A DNA stretch of 64,000 nucleotides from CAIXSC01 sp046349935 (GCA_046349935.1 JAXMBK010000004.1:682001-746000), one strand, 5' to 3'. Shown: positions 52,767 to 61,893, numbered from the stretch's first letter. The notes: a model not told the origin generated them from the sequence alone. Made by a program: numbers and translations.

Positions 52767-54473
52767 ATGAACAAGCGAATCGCCGACCAGCCGCAACATC
52801 CCGGTGCAAGACGGAAGGCGTTTCGTCTTCCATGTCTGGAACCATTGGAACGACGCGAGGTCTTCGCAGGCGACCTCGTCTTGCAGTGGAACGAACTGCT
52901 GCTGGCGGCCATTCGAACGGATGCGACGCCGCCGCCGCGCGCGTCGCGAGCCATGGCCATCACGCACATCGCGATCTACGACGCCGTCAATGCCGTCAGT
53001 CAAACCGGAACGCCGTACGCGAGCGATCAACTTGCGTCGCCGCTGGCATCCCAAGACGCTGCCGTCGCCGCCGCCGCTCACCGCGCACTCGTAGCGCTGT
53101 TCCCCGCTCAAGCGAGCGTCTTTGACGCGGCTTTCACAGCGGCGTTGGCGGCGATTCCCGACGGTTTTTCGGAACAGGCGGGCGTGGCGGCGGGGAATCG
53201 AGCGGCGGACGCGATCTTGACGCTCCGCGCGAATGACGGCGCGACCAATATCGTCAGCTATAGTCCTGGTTCCGACCCGGGCGACTGGCAACCGACGCCG
53301 CCCGCGAATCTCCCCGCCCTTCTGCCGCAGTGGCCGGATGTGACACCGTTTGCCTTGCCGTCGGTCGACGCCTTCAGCCCGAACGATATCCCCGCGTTGA
53401 CGAGTGCGGAGTACACGGCCGCCTTCGAAGAAGTCAAAGAACTGGGATCGGTCTCCAGCATTACGCGCACCGCCGACCAGACGAATATCGCCAGATTCTG
53501 GAACAACGGCGCGGGGAGCGCCACGCCGCCCGGGCACCTGAATCGACTTGCCGCGATCGTTTCCGCACAGAAGAACCTGACGCTCGCCGAAAATGCGCGT
53601 CTGTTCGCACAGTTGAATGTGGCGATGGCCGATGCGGCCGTCATGGCGTGGGACGCCAAATTCGAGACCCAGTTTTGGCGCCCGGTCACCGCAATTCGCG
53701 CCGCCGATTCCGACGGCAACGCGGCCACCGTGGCGGACAACTCGTGGACTCCGCTGCTCGTGACGCCGCCATTCCCGTCGTATGTCTCGGGACATGCTAG
53801 CTTCAGCGGCGCCGCCGCGGCCGTGCTCAAGTCGTTCTTCGGCACAGACAACGTTTCGTTTACGCTGCCTTCCGAGACGGTCGGCGTGCCCGATCGAAGC
53901 TACTCCAGTTTCAGTCAAGCAGCTCAAGAATCGGCGGATAGTCGCTTGTACGGCGGGATTCACTGGCGTTTCGACAACGAAGACGGCTTATCCGCAGGCC
54001 GCCAAGTCGGTGAATACGTCGTCGGCCATTTCTTCGGCACTCGCCGCGCCGCTGCTCGGGCCGGCGTCGTCGACCAAGTGCTCGTCGTCCTGGGCTCCGA
54101 TGCGGCCGACCAGTTGATGTTCGTGAAGCGAGCGCGAGATGTGCTGGTCATGAATCAAGGAAGGCCGCTGGGTGCGTTTCCGCTTTCCGCGTTTCAGTCC
54201 ATCCATGTCGACGCCCGGGGCGGGAATGACATGGTCTGCGTCGGCGCGTCCATCGCGACGAGTTCGACGCTCCTGGGCGGCGCCGGAAACGACATGCTCT
54301 TGGGAGGGGCGGGAAATGACCTGCTGGACGGCGGCGCCGGCGACGATTGGCTGTATGGTTTCGCCGGAAACGATACTCTCCTCGGCGGCGATGGCGATGA
54401 TTGGCTTTACGGCGGCCTCGGTTCGAATTCTCTCCACGGAGGCCGCGGACGCAATCGGCTCTTTCCGAACTAA
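52767..54473 (+). CDS. Vanadium-dependent haloperoxidase (PAP2 fold) with RTX-like repeats
   Basis: A 568-aa secreted protein. The N-terminus has the planctomycete export-type motif LEPLERREVFAGD. The PAP2/vanadium chloroperoxidase domain shows FWRPVTAIR (R305), YVSGH (S341-H343) and SRLYGGIHW (R393, H399), the expected vanadate-binding and catalytic residues. The C-terminal 60 residues are calcium-binding nonapeptides (GGAGNDMLLGGAGNDLLDGG). It would oxidise halides with peroxide outside the cytoplasm, or act as an acid phosphatase. The 12-bp hairpin sits over its ribosome site. Confidence 0.9.
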   Translation: MNKRIADQPQHPGARRKAFRLPCLEPLERREVFAGDLVLQWNELLLAAIRTDATPPPRASRAMAITHIAIYDAVNAVSQTGTPYASDQLASPLASQDAAVAAAAHRALVALFPAQASVFDAAFTAALAAIPDGFSEQAGVAAGNRAADAILTLRANDGATNIVSYSPGSDPGDWQPTPPANLPALLPQWPDVTPFALPSVDAFSPNDIPALTSAEYTAAFEEVKELGSVSSITRTADQTNIARFWNNGAGSATPPGHLNRLAAIVSAQKNLTLAENARLFAQLNVAMADAAVMAWDAKFETQFWRPVTAIRAADSDGNAATVADNSWTPLLVTPPFPSYVSGHASFSGAAAAVLKSFFGTDNVSFTLPSETVGVPDRSYSSFSQAAQESADSRLYGGIHWRFDNEDGLSAGRQVGEYVVGHFFGTRRAAARAGVVDQVLVVLGSDAADQLMFVKRARDVLVMNQGRPLGAFPLSAFQSIHVDARGGNDMVCVGASIATSSTLLGGAGNDMLLGGAGNDLLDGGAGDDWLYGFAGNDTLLGGDGDDWLYGGLGSNSLHGGRGRNRLFPN

Positions 54474-54496
54474 TCGGCTTCGCGATACGCCGCCCC

Positions 54497-54531
54497 GCGC
54501 GGCTCGCCTCGTTGCCAAGGCGAGCCGGCGC
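54497..54531. terminator. Terminator-like hairpin between convergent genes
   Basis: Stem with arms GCGC-GGCTCGCCT and AGGCGAGCC-GGCGC (one bulged base) and an 8-nt loop. It lies between the haloperoxidase stop (54473) and the repeat-protein stop (54549) on the other strand and could serve both. No U tract. Confidence 0.6.
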
Positions 54532-54548
54532 GGTCGGTCGTCGACGTA

Positions 54549-57500
54549 TTACATCCACCAATGGCCGCGGCCGAAGATGGCGTCGACCGCGTGATGGCAG
54601 CCGCCGTGCCCACGACCGTGACCATCGTTCGCGAGCCAATCCCAAGGCGAATCTTCATCCTGCGAGTCGTCTTCCTCGCTGGCGACATCTTCGCCGCTCG
54701 GCGGTGCGTCCGCTGGCGGCAGCACGGCGTTTGCCGGCGGCGTCCCGACGCTCGTTGAACTCGTCAACCGCACGGTGACGACATTGCCATCCGAAAGGCC
54801 GTCGCTGACCTGATAGGTAAACGAGTCATCGCCCGTGTATCCGCTGTCGGCTTGGTAGGTAAACGAACCGTCCGACTCCAGCGTCAGAACGCCGTGTTGC
54901 GGACCCGAGATTACGGTAGGGGTCAGCGAGTCGCCGTCGATGTCGACGTCGTTCGCCAATACTCCGCTGCCCGCATCCGCGCTCGCCATCCCGCCGGCAT
55001 CGATCAGGTACTCGTCGCCCATCGACGTGGGTGCGTCGTTGAGCGATTGAACCACGATGTTGACCCGCCGTTCCTCGCTCGCCGCCGTCCCATTCGTCGC
55101 TCGATAAGTAAACCCATCGACGCCGTGGAAGTCGGCGCTCGGAACGTACGTGAACGAACCGTCCGCGTTCAGCGTGAGCGAACCGTGCTCGGGGCCGGTC
55201 GCTAATTCGGCCGTCATCGTCAACCCTTGCGGATCAACGTCGTTGGCGAGTACGCCTCGATCAAAGCTCGGCGCCAAAACGCCGTCTTCACCCACGCTGT
55301 AGGAGTCGCCTCGAGTCGTCGGTGCGTCGATGACGTCCGTGACTTCGATGGTAACGCTGGCAACGTCGCTGTCGGCCGTGCCGTCGTTGACGACATAGCT
55401 GAACCCGTCGACTCCGTGGAAATCGGCGTTCGGGGTGTAGCTGAACGAACCGTCGGCGTTGAGCGTCAGCGTGCCGTGCTGCGGGCCGGTGACAAGGACC
55501 GCGGACAAGGCGTCGCCGTCGACGTCGGAGTCGTTAGCGAGGATGCCGGCGGCGGGGATCTCGAGCGTCGCGTCTTCGGCGGTGGTGAAGGCGTCGTTGA
55601 CGGCGACCGGCCCGTCGTTGACGGCGGTGACTTCGATGGTGACGCTGGCGACGTCGCTGTCGGCCGTGCCGTCGTTGACGACATAGCTGAACCCGTCGAC
55701 GCCGTGGAAGTCGGCGTTCGGAGTGTAGCTGAACGAGCCGTCGGCATTGAGCGTCAGCGTGCCGTGCTGCGGGCCGGTGACGAGGACCGCAGACAAGGCG
55801 TCGCCGTCGACGTCGGAGTCGTTGGCGAGGATGCCGGCGGCGGGGATGTTGAGCGTCTCGTCTTCGGCGGTGGCGAAGGCGTCGTTGACGGCGACCGGCC
55901 CGTCGTTGACCGCAGTCACTTCAATGGTGACGCTGGCGACGTCGCTATCGGCCGTGCCGTCGTTGACGACATAGCTGAAACCGTCGACGCCTTGGAAGTC
56001 GGCGTTCGGGGTGTAGCTGAACGAGCCGTCGGCATTGAGCGTCAGCGTGCCGTGCTGCGGGCCGTTACGAGGACCGCAGTCAAGGCGTCGCCGTCGACGT
56101 CGGAGTCGTTGGCGAGGATGCCGGCGGCGGGGATCTCGAGCGTCGCGTCTTCGGCGGTGGTGAAGGCGTCGTTGACGGCGCGCCGTCGTTGACCGCAGTC
56201 ACTTCATGGTGACGCTGGCGACGTCGTGTCGGCCGTGCCGTCGTTGACGACATAGCTGAACCCGTCGACGCCGTGGAAGTCGGCGTTCGGGGTGTAGCTG
56301 AACGACCGTCGGCGTTGAGCGTCAGCGTGCCGTTCTGCGGGCCGGTGACGAGGACCGCAGTCAAGGCGTCGCCGTCGACGTCGGAGTCGTTGGCGAGGAT
56401 GCCGGCGGCGGGGATCTCGAGCGTCGCGTCTTCGGCGGTGGTGAAGGCGTCGTTGACGGCGACCGGCCCGTCGTTGACCGCAGTCACTTCGATGGTGACG
56501 CTGGCGACGTCGCTGTCGGCCGTGCCGTCGTTGACGACATAGCTGAACCCGTCGACGCCATGGAAGTCGGCGTTCGGGGTGTAGCTGAACGAACCATCGG
56601 CATTGAGCGTCAGCGTGCCGTTCTGCGGGCCGGTGACAAGGACCGCTGAGGGCGTCGCCGTCGACGTCGGAGTCGTTGGCGAGGATGCCGGCGGCGGGGA
56701 TCTCGAGCGTCGCGTCTTCGGCGGTGGTGAAGGCGTCGTTAACGGCGACCGGCCCGTCGTTGACCGCAGTCACTTCAATGGTGACGCTGGCGACGTCGCT
56801 GTCGGCCGTGCCGTCGTTGACGACATAGCTGAACCCGTCGACGCCGTGGAAGTCGGCGTTCGGGGTGTAGCTGAACGAACCGTCGGCATTGAGCGTCAGC
56901 GTGCCGTTCTGCGGGCCGGTGACAAGGACCGCGGACAAGGCGTCGCCATCGACGTCGGAGTCGTTAGCGAGGATGCCGGCGGCGGGGATCTCGAGCGTCG
57001 CGTCTTCGGCGGTGGTGAAGGCGTCGTTGACGGCGACCGGCCCGTCATTGACGGCGGTCACCTCGATGGTGACGCTGGCGACGTCGCTGTCGGCCGTGCC
57101 GTCGTTGACGACATAGCTGAACCCGTCGACGCCATGGAAGTCGGCGTTCGGGGTGTAGCTGAACGAGCCGTCGGCGTTGAGCGTCAGCGTGCCGTTCTGC
57201 GGGCCGGTGACAAGGATCGCACTGAGGGCGTCGCCGTCGACGTCGAAGTCGTTGGCGAGGATGCCGGCGGCGGGGATCTCGAGCGTCGCGTCTTCGGCGG
57301 TGGTGAAGGCGTCGGCCGCCGCGATCGGCAAGTCGTTGACGGCGGCGACTTCGATCGTCACGTTGGCGACGTTGCTATCAAGCGAGCCATCGTTTACTCG
57401 ATAGCTAAACCCGTCGACGCCATGGAAGTCGGCGTTCGGGGTGTAGCTGAACGAACCATCGGCATTGAGCGTCAGCGTGCCGTTCTGCGGGCCGGTGACA

Positions 57501-58021
57501 AGGACCGCACTGAGGGCGTCGCCGTCGACGTCGGAGTCGTTGGCGAGGATGCCGGCGGCGGGAATGTCGAGCGTCGCGTCTTCGGCGGTGGTGAAAGCGT
57601 CGGCCGCCGCGATCGGCGCATGGTTGATGGGTTGGTTGACTCGCAGCGTGACGGCGCCGAGGCGGCTGTAGCTGTCGCCGTCGAACGCGCGATACAGGAA
57701 GCTATCGAGGCCGGTGAAGCCGGCGTTGGGCTGGTAGTCGAAGCTGCCATCGGGGCGGAGATTGAGCGAACCGTGTTGCGGACCGGAGAAGAGTTCGGCC
57801 GCGAGCTGTTCGAGTTCGGCGTCGAAGTCGTTGGCCAGGACGCCTTGCGAGGCGACTGCGAGCGGTTCGTCCTGGGAGACTTGGTAGAGGTCGTTGATAG
57901 CTTGCGGGGCGTCGCCGGCGAAGACGACGCGGTTTTCAAGGCGTTCGATGCGCAGCGCGCTGCGACGAACCTCGGGGCGCGAACTGCGGACACTGCGGCG
58001 TTGACGAGACGATTTCTTCAT
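54549..58021 (-). pseudogene. Cadherin/VCBS-like tandem-repeat surface protein, frame broken
   Basis: Encodes a secreted repeat protein, starting MKKSSRQRRSVRSS and the motif RIERLENRVVFAGD, shared in style with the haloperoxidase. It has 11 units of about 96 residues of an Ig/cadherin-like or VCBS domain (unit core ILANDSDVDGDALSAVLVTGP, SYTPNADFHGVDGFSY). Units 2 to 9 are nearly identical at DNA level. Six deletions totalling 10 nt at about 56065-56650 break the frame. Restoring 10 nt gives 3483 nt, exactly 1161 codons. It ends in a His/Gly-rich tail (HGRGHGGCHHAVDAIFG). It may be intact in life and broken by sequence error. Confidence 0.75.
55308..57601 (-). repeat. Tandem array of eight near-identical 288-nt units
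   Basis: Eight units inside the repeat protein, with anchor GTCAGCGTGCCG at 55465, 55753, 56041, 56321, 56609, 56895, 57183 and 57471. Spacing is 288 nt except 280 (one pair) and 286 (one pair), where the deletions lie. Near identity at the DNA level means recent duplication or strong gene conversion. Confidence 0.9.
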
Positions 58022-58635
58022 GTGCGACCAACTCCTGAACGAGGCGCCGTCGTCGAACGACGACGGACGAGACGGGGGCGGATCGGCGCAGAGGCGGCGT
58101 CGATACGCGAGAACAGAAAGACACGCAGCGCGTCGTGCGTCGAACGGAAACTCACCGCTGCTCTGAATTCCCTGAGCGGTGAAGCGGGAGGCCGTCCCTA
58201 GTGCCTCCACGAGTCGAACGCGGGTTTCGTCGAGCCTTGGTCGCAAAAGCGACGAGAAGAGGCCGGACCGCAGAACCCGGTGATCCGCGGCGCGTCATGG
58301 GCCGTGGATCGCGGGTAATAGTTAGCGAGATCCTGCCAGCGTGTCAAACGCGAATTCTCGACCGGCTTGCTACGCCTTTCGACTTACGTCGGCCGCGAAC
58401 GGCCGAACCGCTTGTCGCATCGCGGATTGAAGAAACAGCGACATTTTTTGCGGTCGACATGAATGGCCTGTCGTCGGAAACGGCGCGAGCGCAGCTTCCG
58501 GCGACTTCACGCGACCGGGCGAATCACGGCCCGTCGCGAAGCTGTAACGGTTAGCTGTTTTGTCCGGTTAGATGCGCTGTCTGGCTAGATGCGCTGTCTG
58601 GCTAGATGCGCTGTCTGGCTAGATGCGCTGTCTGG
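58022..58635. other. Intergenic region with a minisatellite
   Basis: About 610 nt upstream of the repeat-protein gene and downstream of the CBS gene. It must contain the promoter of the repeat protein on the minus strand, but no clear boxes are visible. From 58569 it consists of a 17-nt tandem repeat. No gene is supported. Confidence 0.5.
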
Positions 58636-58653
58636 CTAGATGCGCTGTCCGAG
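58569..58653 (-). repeat. 17-nt tandem repeat duplicating the 3' end of the CBS gene
   Basis: Five 17-nt units, TAGATGCGCTGTCTGGC on the plus strand, at 58569, 58586, 58603, 58620 and 58637 (the last diverges over its last bases and lies in the CBS gene). A degenerate sixth copy precedes them. On the minus strand each unit contains CAGCGCATCTAG, the last codons and stop of the CBS gene. As 17 is not a multiple of three, stops appear in all frames. Confidence 0.9.
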
Positions 58654-59061
58654 GGCCGGCTCCAGTGCACGACCGACGTTGAACAGTTCGCGCGCGAAGA
58701 GCCCGATGAGATCGTCGACTGACAACAGGCCGACCAGCTCTTCTTGCCGGTTGATGATGGGCAATCGGCGGACCTGATGTCCCAGCAAGTACTGGGTGGC
58801 GTTAAAGATTCCTTGGTCGGACCAGATGGTCTTTACATTGACGGTCATCACCTCCGCCGCCGTCGTCGCGATGGTCGCGCGCTGCGTCCCCAGGGCGAGT
58901 GCGATGTCGCGGTCGGTGACGATGCCGACGACGCGACGCCGTTCGTCCACAATGACGACGACGCCGACGTTTTGGTCGCGCATTTTTTGCACGAGGAGCG
59001 ACACCGGGTCGCCGGGCGAGCCGGCGACTGGAGGTTGGCGGCAGAGGTCGAGTAGTTCCAT
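58636..59061 (-). CDS. CBS-domain-pair protein
   Basis: A 141-aa protein made of two CBS modules that together form one Bateman unit. Typical strings are QKMRDQNVGVVVIVDERRRVVGIVTDRDIALALG in the first and VKTIWSDQGIFNATQYLLGHQVRRLPIINRQEELVGLLSVDDLI in the second. CBS pairs bind adenine nucleotides and act as energy or redox sensors. The 3' end, including the stop, lies in a 17-nt tandem repeat. Neighbouring minus-strand genes encode a receiver and a BON protein. Confidence 0.92.
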   Translation of the reverse strand: MELLDLCRQPPVAGSPGDPVSLLVQKMRDQNVGVVVIVDERRRVVGIVTDRDIALALGTQRATIATTAAEVMTVNVKTIWSDQGIFNATQYLLGHQVRRLPIINRQEELVGLLSVDDLIGLFARELFNVGRALEPALGQRI

Positions 59062-59115
59062 GGGGTCGATCTTGTTGGGAATTGAGCGGCGGGGAGAGCG
59101 ATCGTGCCGCGCTGG

Positions 59116-59544
59116 TTAGGTCGGGGTGCGAACCGCTTGCCAGTCGAGCGTCGCGGCGACGGCCGGAGCGTGGTGCGCGTCGAGCGATTCTTCGACGAGG
59201 TGATCGAGCTCGCGGTGGCAGCGGAAACGGGCCAGGCAGCGGTACGCCCCCTCTTCGACCGCTCGCTCGTAGCTGGCAGCGTCATGAGGATCGACAAGCA
59301 CGAGCACGCGGAGGGCATAGGGTGCATCCGTCAGTCGGGCGATCAGCGACCGACCGCCGACGGCCGGCAGTTCCAAATCCACGATCGCCAGATCGATCGG
59401 CTGACGTTCGGTGCAAGCCAGCGCTTCGTACAGGCTGTGCGCCTGCCGAACGTGGAAGCCCAGCATCCGGAGGCGGTGGCTGACGATGTCGAGCAGATCG
59501 GGATCGGGGCCTGCGACGAGGATCGTGCGAGTTTCAGTCGCCAT
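59116..59544 (-). CDS. Stand-alone atypical response-regulator receiver
   Basis: A 142-aa receiver domain with no output domain. It has an acidic pocket (AGPDPDLLDI) and the phosphoacceptor in AIVDLELPAVGG. The usual Thr/Ser of strand 4 appears replaced (VLVLVDPHD) and the conserved Lys of strand 5 appears as Arg (CLARF), so phosphorylation chemistry may differ. The start ATG 59544 (MATETRTILVAGPD) matches the family; codons upstream in frame are unrelated. It is probably co-transcribed with BON and CBS genes. Confidence 0.83.
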   Translation of the reverse strand: MATETRTILVAGPDPDLLDIVSHRLRMLGFHVRQAHSLYEALACTERQPIDLAIVDLELPAVGGRSLIARLTDAPYALRVLVLVDPHDAASYERAVEEGAYRCLARFRCHRELDHLVEESLDAHHAPAVAATLDWQAVRTPT

Positions 59545-59669
59545 GTTCGTCTCCTTGCAAACGCGAATGGAGGTGAGCGTTGAACGCGGGCGATGGCGAC
59601 CGCCGCGGCGGTCGTGAGAGCACGCTAGGCGCGCGTCGGGCGCGCGATTTCGGCGGCTGAGCAGCCTCG

Positions 59670-59927
59670 TTATCGTGCGGAGGCGACGTTCAGTTGGTTC
59701 TCCACACGCGAAACTCCGGGAATGCGCGATACGAGCGTCTGGGCCATTTGCTTGAGGTAGAACGAGCCCACGGCGCCGCGAAGAATCAGCACTCCGTCGC
59801 AGAATTCGCAGCCAATTTGCCGCAACACCGGATAGGGGCCTGCCTGCAAGCGTCGCTCCGCTTCCTCGACGATGTTGACGAGCGGCGACGGTGCGGGGGC
59901 TTTCGGACTTACTGCTAGAGACGCCAT
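59670..59927 (-). CDS. BON-domain protein
   Basis: An 85-aa protein that is mostly one BON domain: VEEAERRLQAGPYPVLRQIGCEFCDGVLILRGAVGSFYLKQMAQTLV and IPGVSRVENQL near the end. BON domains bind phospholipid or envelope components and occur in stress proteins such as OsmY. No signal peptide is seen, so it may act in the cytoplasm. It heads the minus-strand CBS-receiver-BON group and faces the cytochrome genes. Confidence 0.87.
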   Translation of the reverse strand: MASLAVSPKAPAPSPLVNIVEEAERRLQAGPYPVLRQIGCEFCDGVLILRGAVGSFYLKQMAQTLVSRIPGVSRVENQLNVASAR

Positions 59928-60474
59928 GATTCAACCTCCTCCAAAGAACGGATTCATCCTTTACGACTCGTAACGCAAATGGCGTGCCTAGCCAGCACGT
60001 GATCCTTGCGTTCAGCCGCGGCGCTCCTTGCCGCTCGTCCTCATACGGCTTCGCTCCGCGAAGCACCCGCTTCAGTCCTGAAGCGAGCAAATCTCGAACC
60101 AGCAGTTCGTCGGCGTCGGGAGATCGCTCTGCGGGGCCCGACGCGACGCTCTGAGTGCGTTCGCGAAAATTCAAACCCTTGAGCCCGTCGTGACTCGAGC
60201 CCGTCGTGACTCGATTCGCAAACCCTGCGCAGGAATGCGACACGAAAGGCAGTTTAGGACGGCGAGGGGCAAAGTCAACCTGATTTTTGGGGGGAGGTCG
60301 CTCGACTTGCCAGAAAGGTGCTCAGCGAGTATCGTTTGACGACTAGTGGATATGAATGTCCAGAAGTACGACGGTTCGGCGCCGTGATCAACGGCCGTGC
60401 TGGGATGGGGATTCAACCGCTGGGGCGTCGCGCCGTGCGGCGCTGAGCAAGTCCGGTGAACAACGAGGAGTTTC
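59928..60474. other. Divergent intergenic region with a 16-nt direct repeat
   Basis: About 550 nt between the BON gene (-) and the first cytochrome gene (+), so promoters for both groups should lie here. It includes two exact 16-nt copies of GAGCCCGTCGTGACTC at 60181-60196 and 60197-60212. No gene, tRNA or promoter box is convincing. Confidence 0.6.
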
Positions 60475-61071
60475 ATGATGGCGGCGACGAGTTGGCGAAA
60501 ATGGGGCGGGAGCATCGTGGTCGGGACGGCCGTGGCGGCGGCCGTGACGGCGAGCACGCTGAGCGGAAATGGGGCGCGCGGGCAGCAGCCCAAAACAGGG
60601 TCGCCTTCCGCCGCCTCGGCGACCGATAAACAAGCTGGGGATGCCGCCGTGCAACGCGCTCGGCGACAAGTCCTCATGCTCGACGACCTGTACAAGACGG
60701 TCGTCGTGCTCGTCACGGACAAGTACGTCCATTCGGATGACGACGTCGCCGCCGGTGCGGCTGCGCAATTGCTGTTCGAGGCGATGCGCAAGAAGGGGCA
60801 TCACGATATCCGTTTGCTGGATGCCACTGGCGAACCGTACGATGACGACAACTTGCCCAAGGACGAGTTCGAGAAGGAGGCGATTCGCGCACTGAAGGCA
60901 GGCAAGCCTTCCTACGAACAGGTGGAAGAGCGGGACGGCGGACGCGTATTCCGCATGGCCACGCCGATCCCCGTCGTCCTGGAGAAGTGTGCGATGTGCC
61001 ACGAGGCGTATAAGACCGCCAAGAAAAACGAGGCGATCGGCGCGTTGTCTTATACCTTGCGCGTCGAATAA
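60475..61071 (+). CDS. Tll0287-like (DUF3365) monoheme c-type protein
   Basis: A 198-aa exported protein. The hydrophobic N-terminus (IVVGTAVAAAVTASTLSG) is a signal peptide or anchor. The body matches the DUF3365/Tll0287-like heme sensor fold (DIRLLDATGEPYDDDNLPKDEFEKEAIRAL, VFRMATPIPVVLEKCAMCHEAY), with one heme site CAMCH near residue 168. These proteins bind heme c and are often redox or gas sensors. ATG 60478 directly after 60475 is equally possible. A second cytochrome gene follows 28 nt later. Confidence 0.85.
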   Translation: MMAATSWRKWGGSIVVGTAVAAAVTASTLSGNGARGQQPKTGSPSAASATDKQAGDAAVQRARRQVLMLDDLYKTVVVLVTDKYVHSDDDVAAGAAAQLLFEAMRKKGHHDIRLLDATGEPYDDDNLPKDEFEKEAIRALKAGKPSYEQVEERDGGRVFRMATPIPVVLEKCAMCHEAYKTAKKNEAIGALSYTLRVE

Positions 61072-61099
61072 AGGGGGCTCACGCCCCAAGGAGGATGCG

Positions 61100-61567
61100 A
61101 TGCGCGTTTTCATCTTGAGTTTCGCCGGAATGCTGCTCGGAGTCAGCGCCTGGGCCGTCGCGGCGGAAACGGGATCCAAGAGCTCGCCGCCCTCCTCCGT
61201 CGCGCTGGCGGCGGATGACGCGAAAGCCAAACCTGCGGCGGACGCTGAAGAGGGCGCGCCGCACACCGTCTGGATGCGCAAGAAGTTGGATTACACGCAG
61301 GAAATCTTGGCCGGCATCGCCGTTGCAGACTACGACCGCATTGCCAAGAACGCATCTTCGATGCGGGCGCTCAGCCGCATCGAAGGGTTTGTACGCGGCC
61401 GCACGCCCGGCTATCGAGGCCAACTCCAGATCTTCGAAGAGGCCACGGACGAACTGCTGCGGCAGGCGGAAAAGGAGAACGTCGACGGCGCCGCGCTCGC
61501 CTTCACGCAACTCACCATCTCCTGCGTCAATTGCCATAAACAACTTCGACAAGCCGAGAAGAAATAA
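61100..61567 (+). CDS. Cytochrome c'/c556-like protein
   Basis: A 155-aa exported monoheme cytochrome. It has a signal peptide (FILSFAGMLLGVSAWAVAA), a helical body and a C-terminal heme motif CVNCHKQLR, the position typical of four-helix-bundle cytochrome c'. These cytochromes bind NO or CO or carry electrons in the periplasm. The start at 61100 has AAGGAGG 5 nt upstream. It shares its transcription direction with the DUF3365 gene and the P-type ATPase. Confidence 0.83.
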   Translation: MRVFILSFAGMLLGVSAWAVAAETGSKSSPPSSVALAADDAKAKPAADAEEGAPHTVWMRKKLDYTQEILAGIAVADYDRIAKNASSMRALSRIEGFVRGRTPGYRGQLQIFEEATDELLRQAEKENVDGAALAFTQLTISCVNCHKQLRQAEKK

Positions 61568-61739
61568 AATTGGGCCGCCGAACGAACCGAGCTGCGGCGG
61601 CCGGCGTATAGAAGAGTGGAAGGGCGCGAGAAGGGCCCTGAAAAGACCGGTGCGAGGGCCGATCACCCGCCGGTCTCCGCTTCCCGCCCCAAGTTGCGAA
61701 AGCGAGGTGCTGATCTGAGCAACCGAACGTATCGCAAGG
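61568..61739. other. Spacer between cytochrome and ATPase leader
   Basis: GC-rich stretch after the cytochrome stop with several short inverted repeats, for example near 61568-61600. It must contain the promoter of the ATPase transcript if one exists, since the terminator and start codon leave no room later. No boxes are clear. Confidence 0.4.
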
Positions 61740-61893
61740 GAGCCTCGTGCGGAGCCCTGACTTCGCCCGCTACGTGGCGACCGCTTCCCGCTTCGCCGTG
61801 GAAGGTCGCATCCTGCTGATGGGGAAACCTCGATCAGGACCCATGGCACGAGGCTCAGGGGGGAGAGAACGCTCGATTGGCGTTCTCTTTTTT
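61740..61893 (+). ncRNA. Structured leader with intrinsic terminator before P-type ATPase (candidate ion riboswitch/attenuator)
   Basis: A closing helix of 11 perfect pairs (GAGCCTCGTGC 61740-61750 with GCACGAGGCTC 61846-61856) encloses three smaller stems: 61763-61767/61776-61780, 61784-61788/61800-61804 and 61816-61820/61833-61837. Directly after comes a perfect intrinsic terminator, AGAGAACGC (61864-61872) with GCGTTCTCT (61880-61888) and a T run (61888-61893). The ATPase ATG is only 19 nt further, with AAGGGG between. This is drawn by eye. No known riboswitch family matches what I can recall. Confidence 0.6.

Noticed and set aside
51818..54473. One riboswitch-controlled operon of DUF1559 plus haloperoxidase
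   Set aside because: An intrinsic terminator with seven Ts lies directly after the DUF1559 stop, so the haloperoxidase is probably separate.
58569..58653. CRISPR array
   Set aside because: Units are contiguous 17-mers with no spacers and no cas genes are nearby.
60000..60474. tRNA or sigma54 promoter in the divergent gap
   Set aside because: No cloverleaf and no GG-N10-GC spacing consistent with -24/-12 boxes was found by eye.
61740..61893. Known manganese (yybP-ykoY), magnesium (M-box) or c-di-AMP (ydaO) riboswitch
   Set aside because: The conserved strings I recall for those families, such as GGGGAGUA, are not present; a covariance search would be needed to exclude divergent members.
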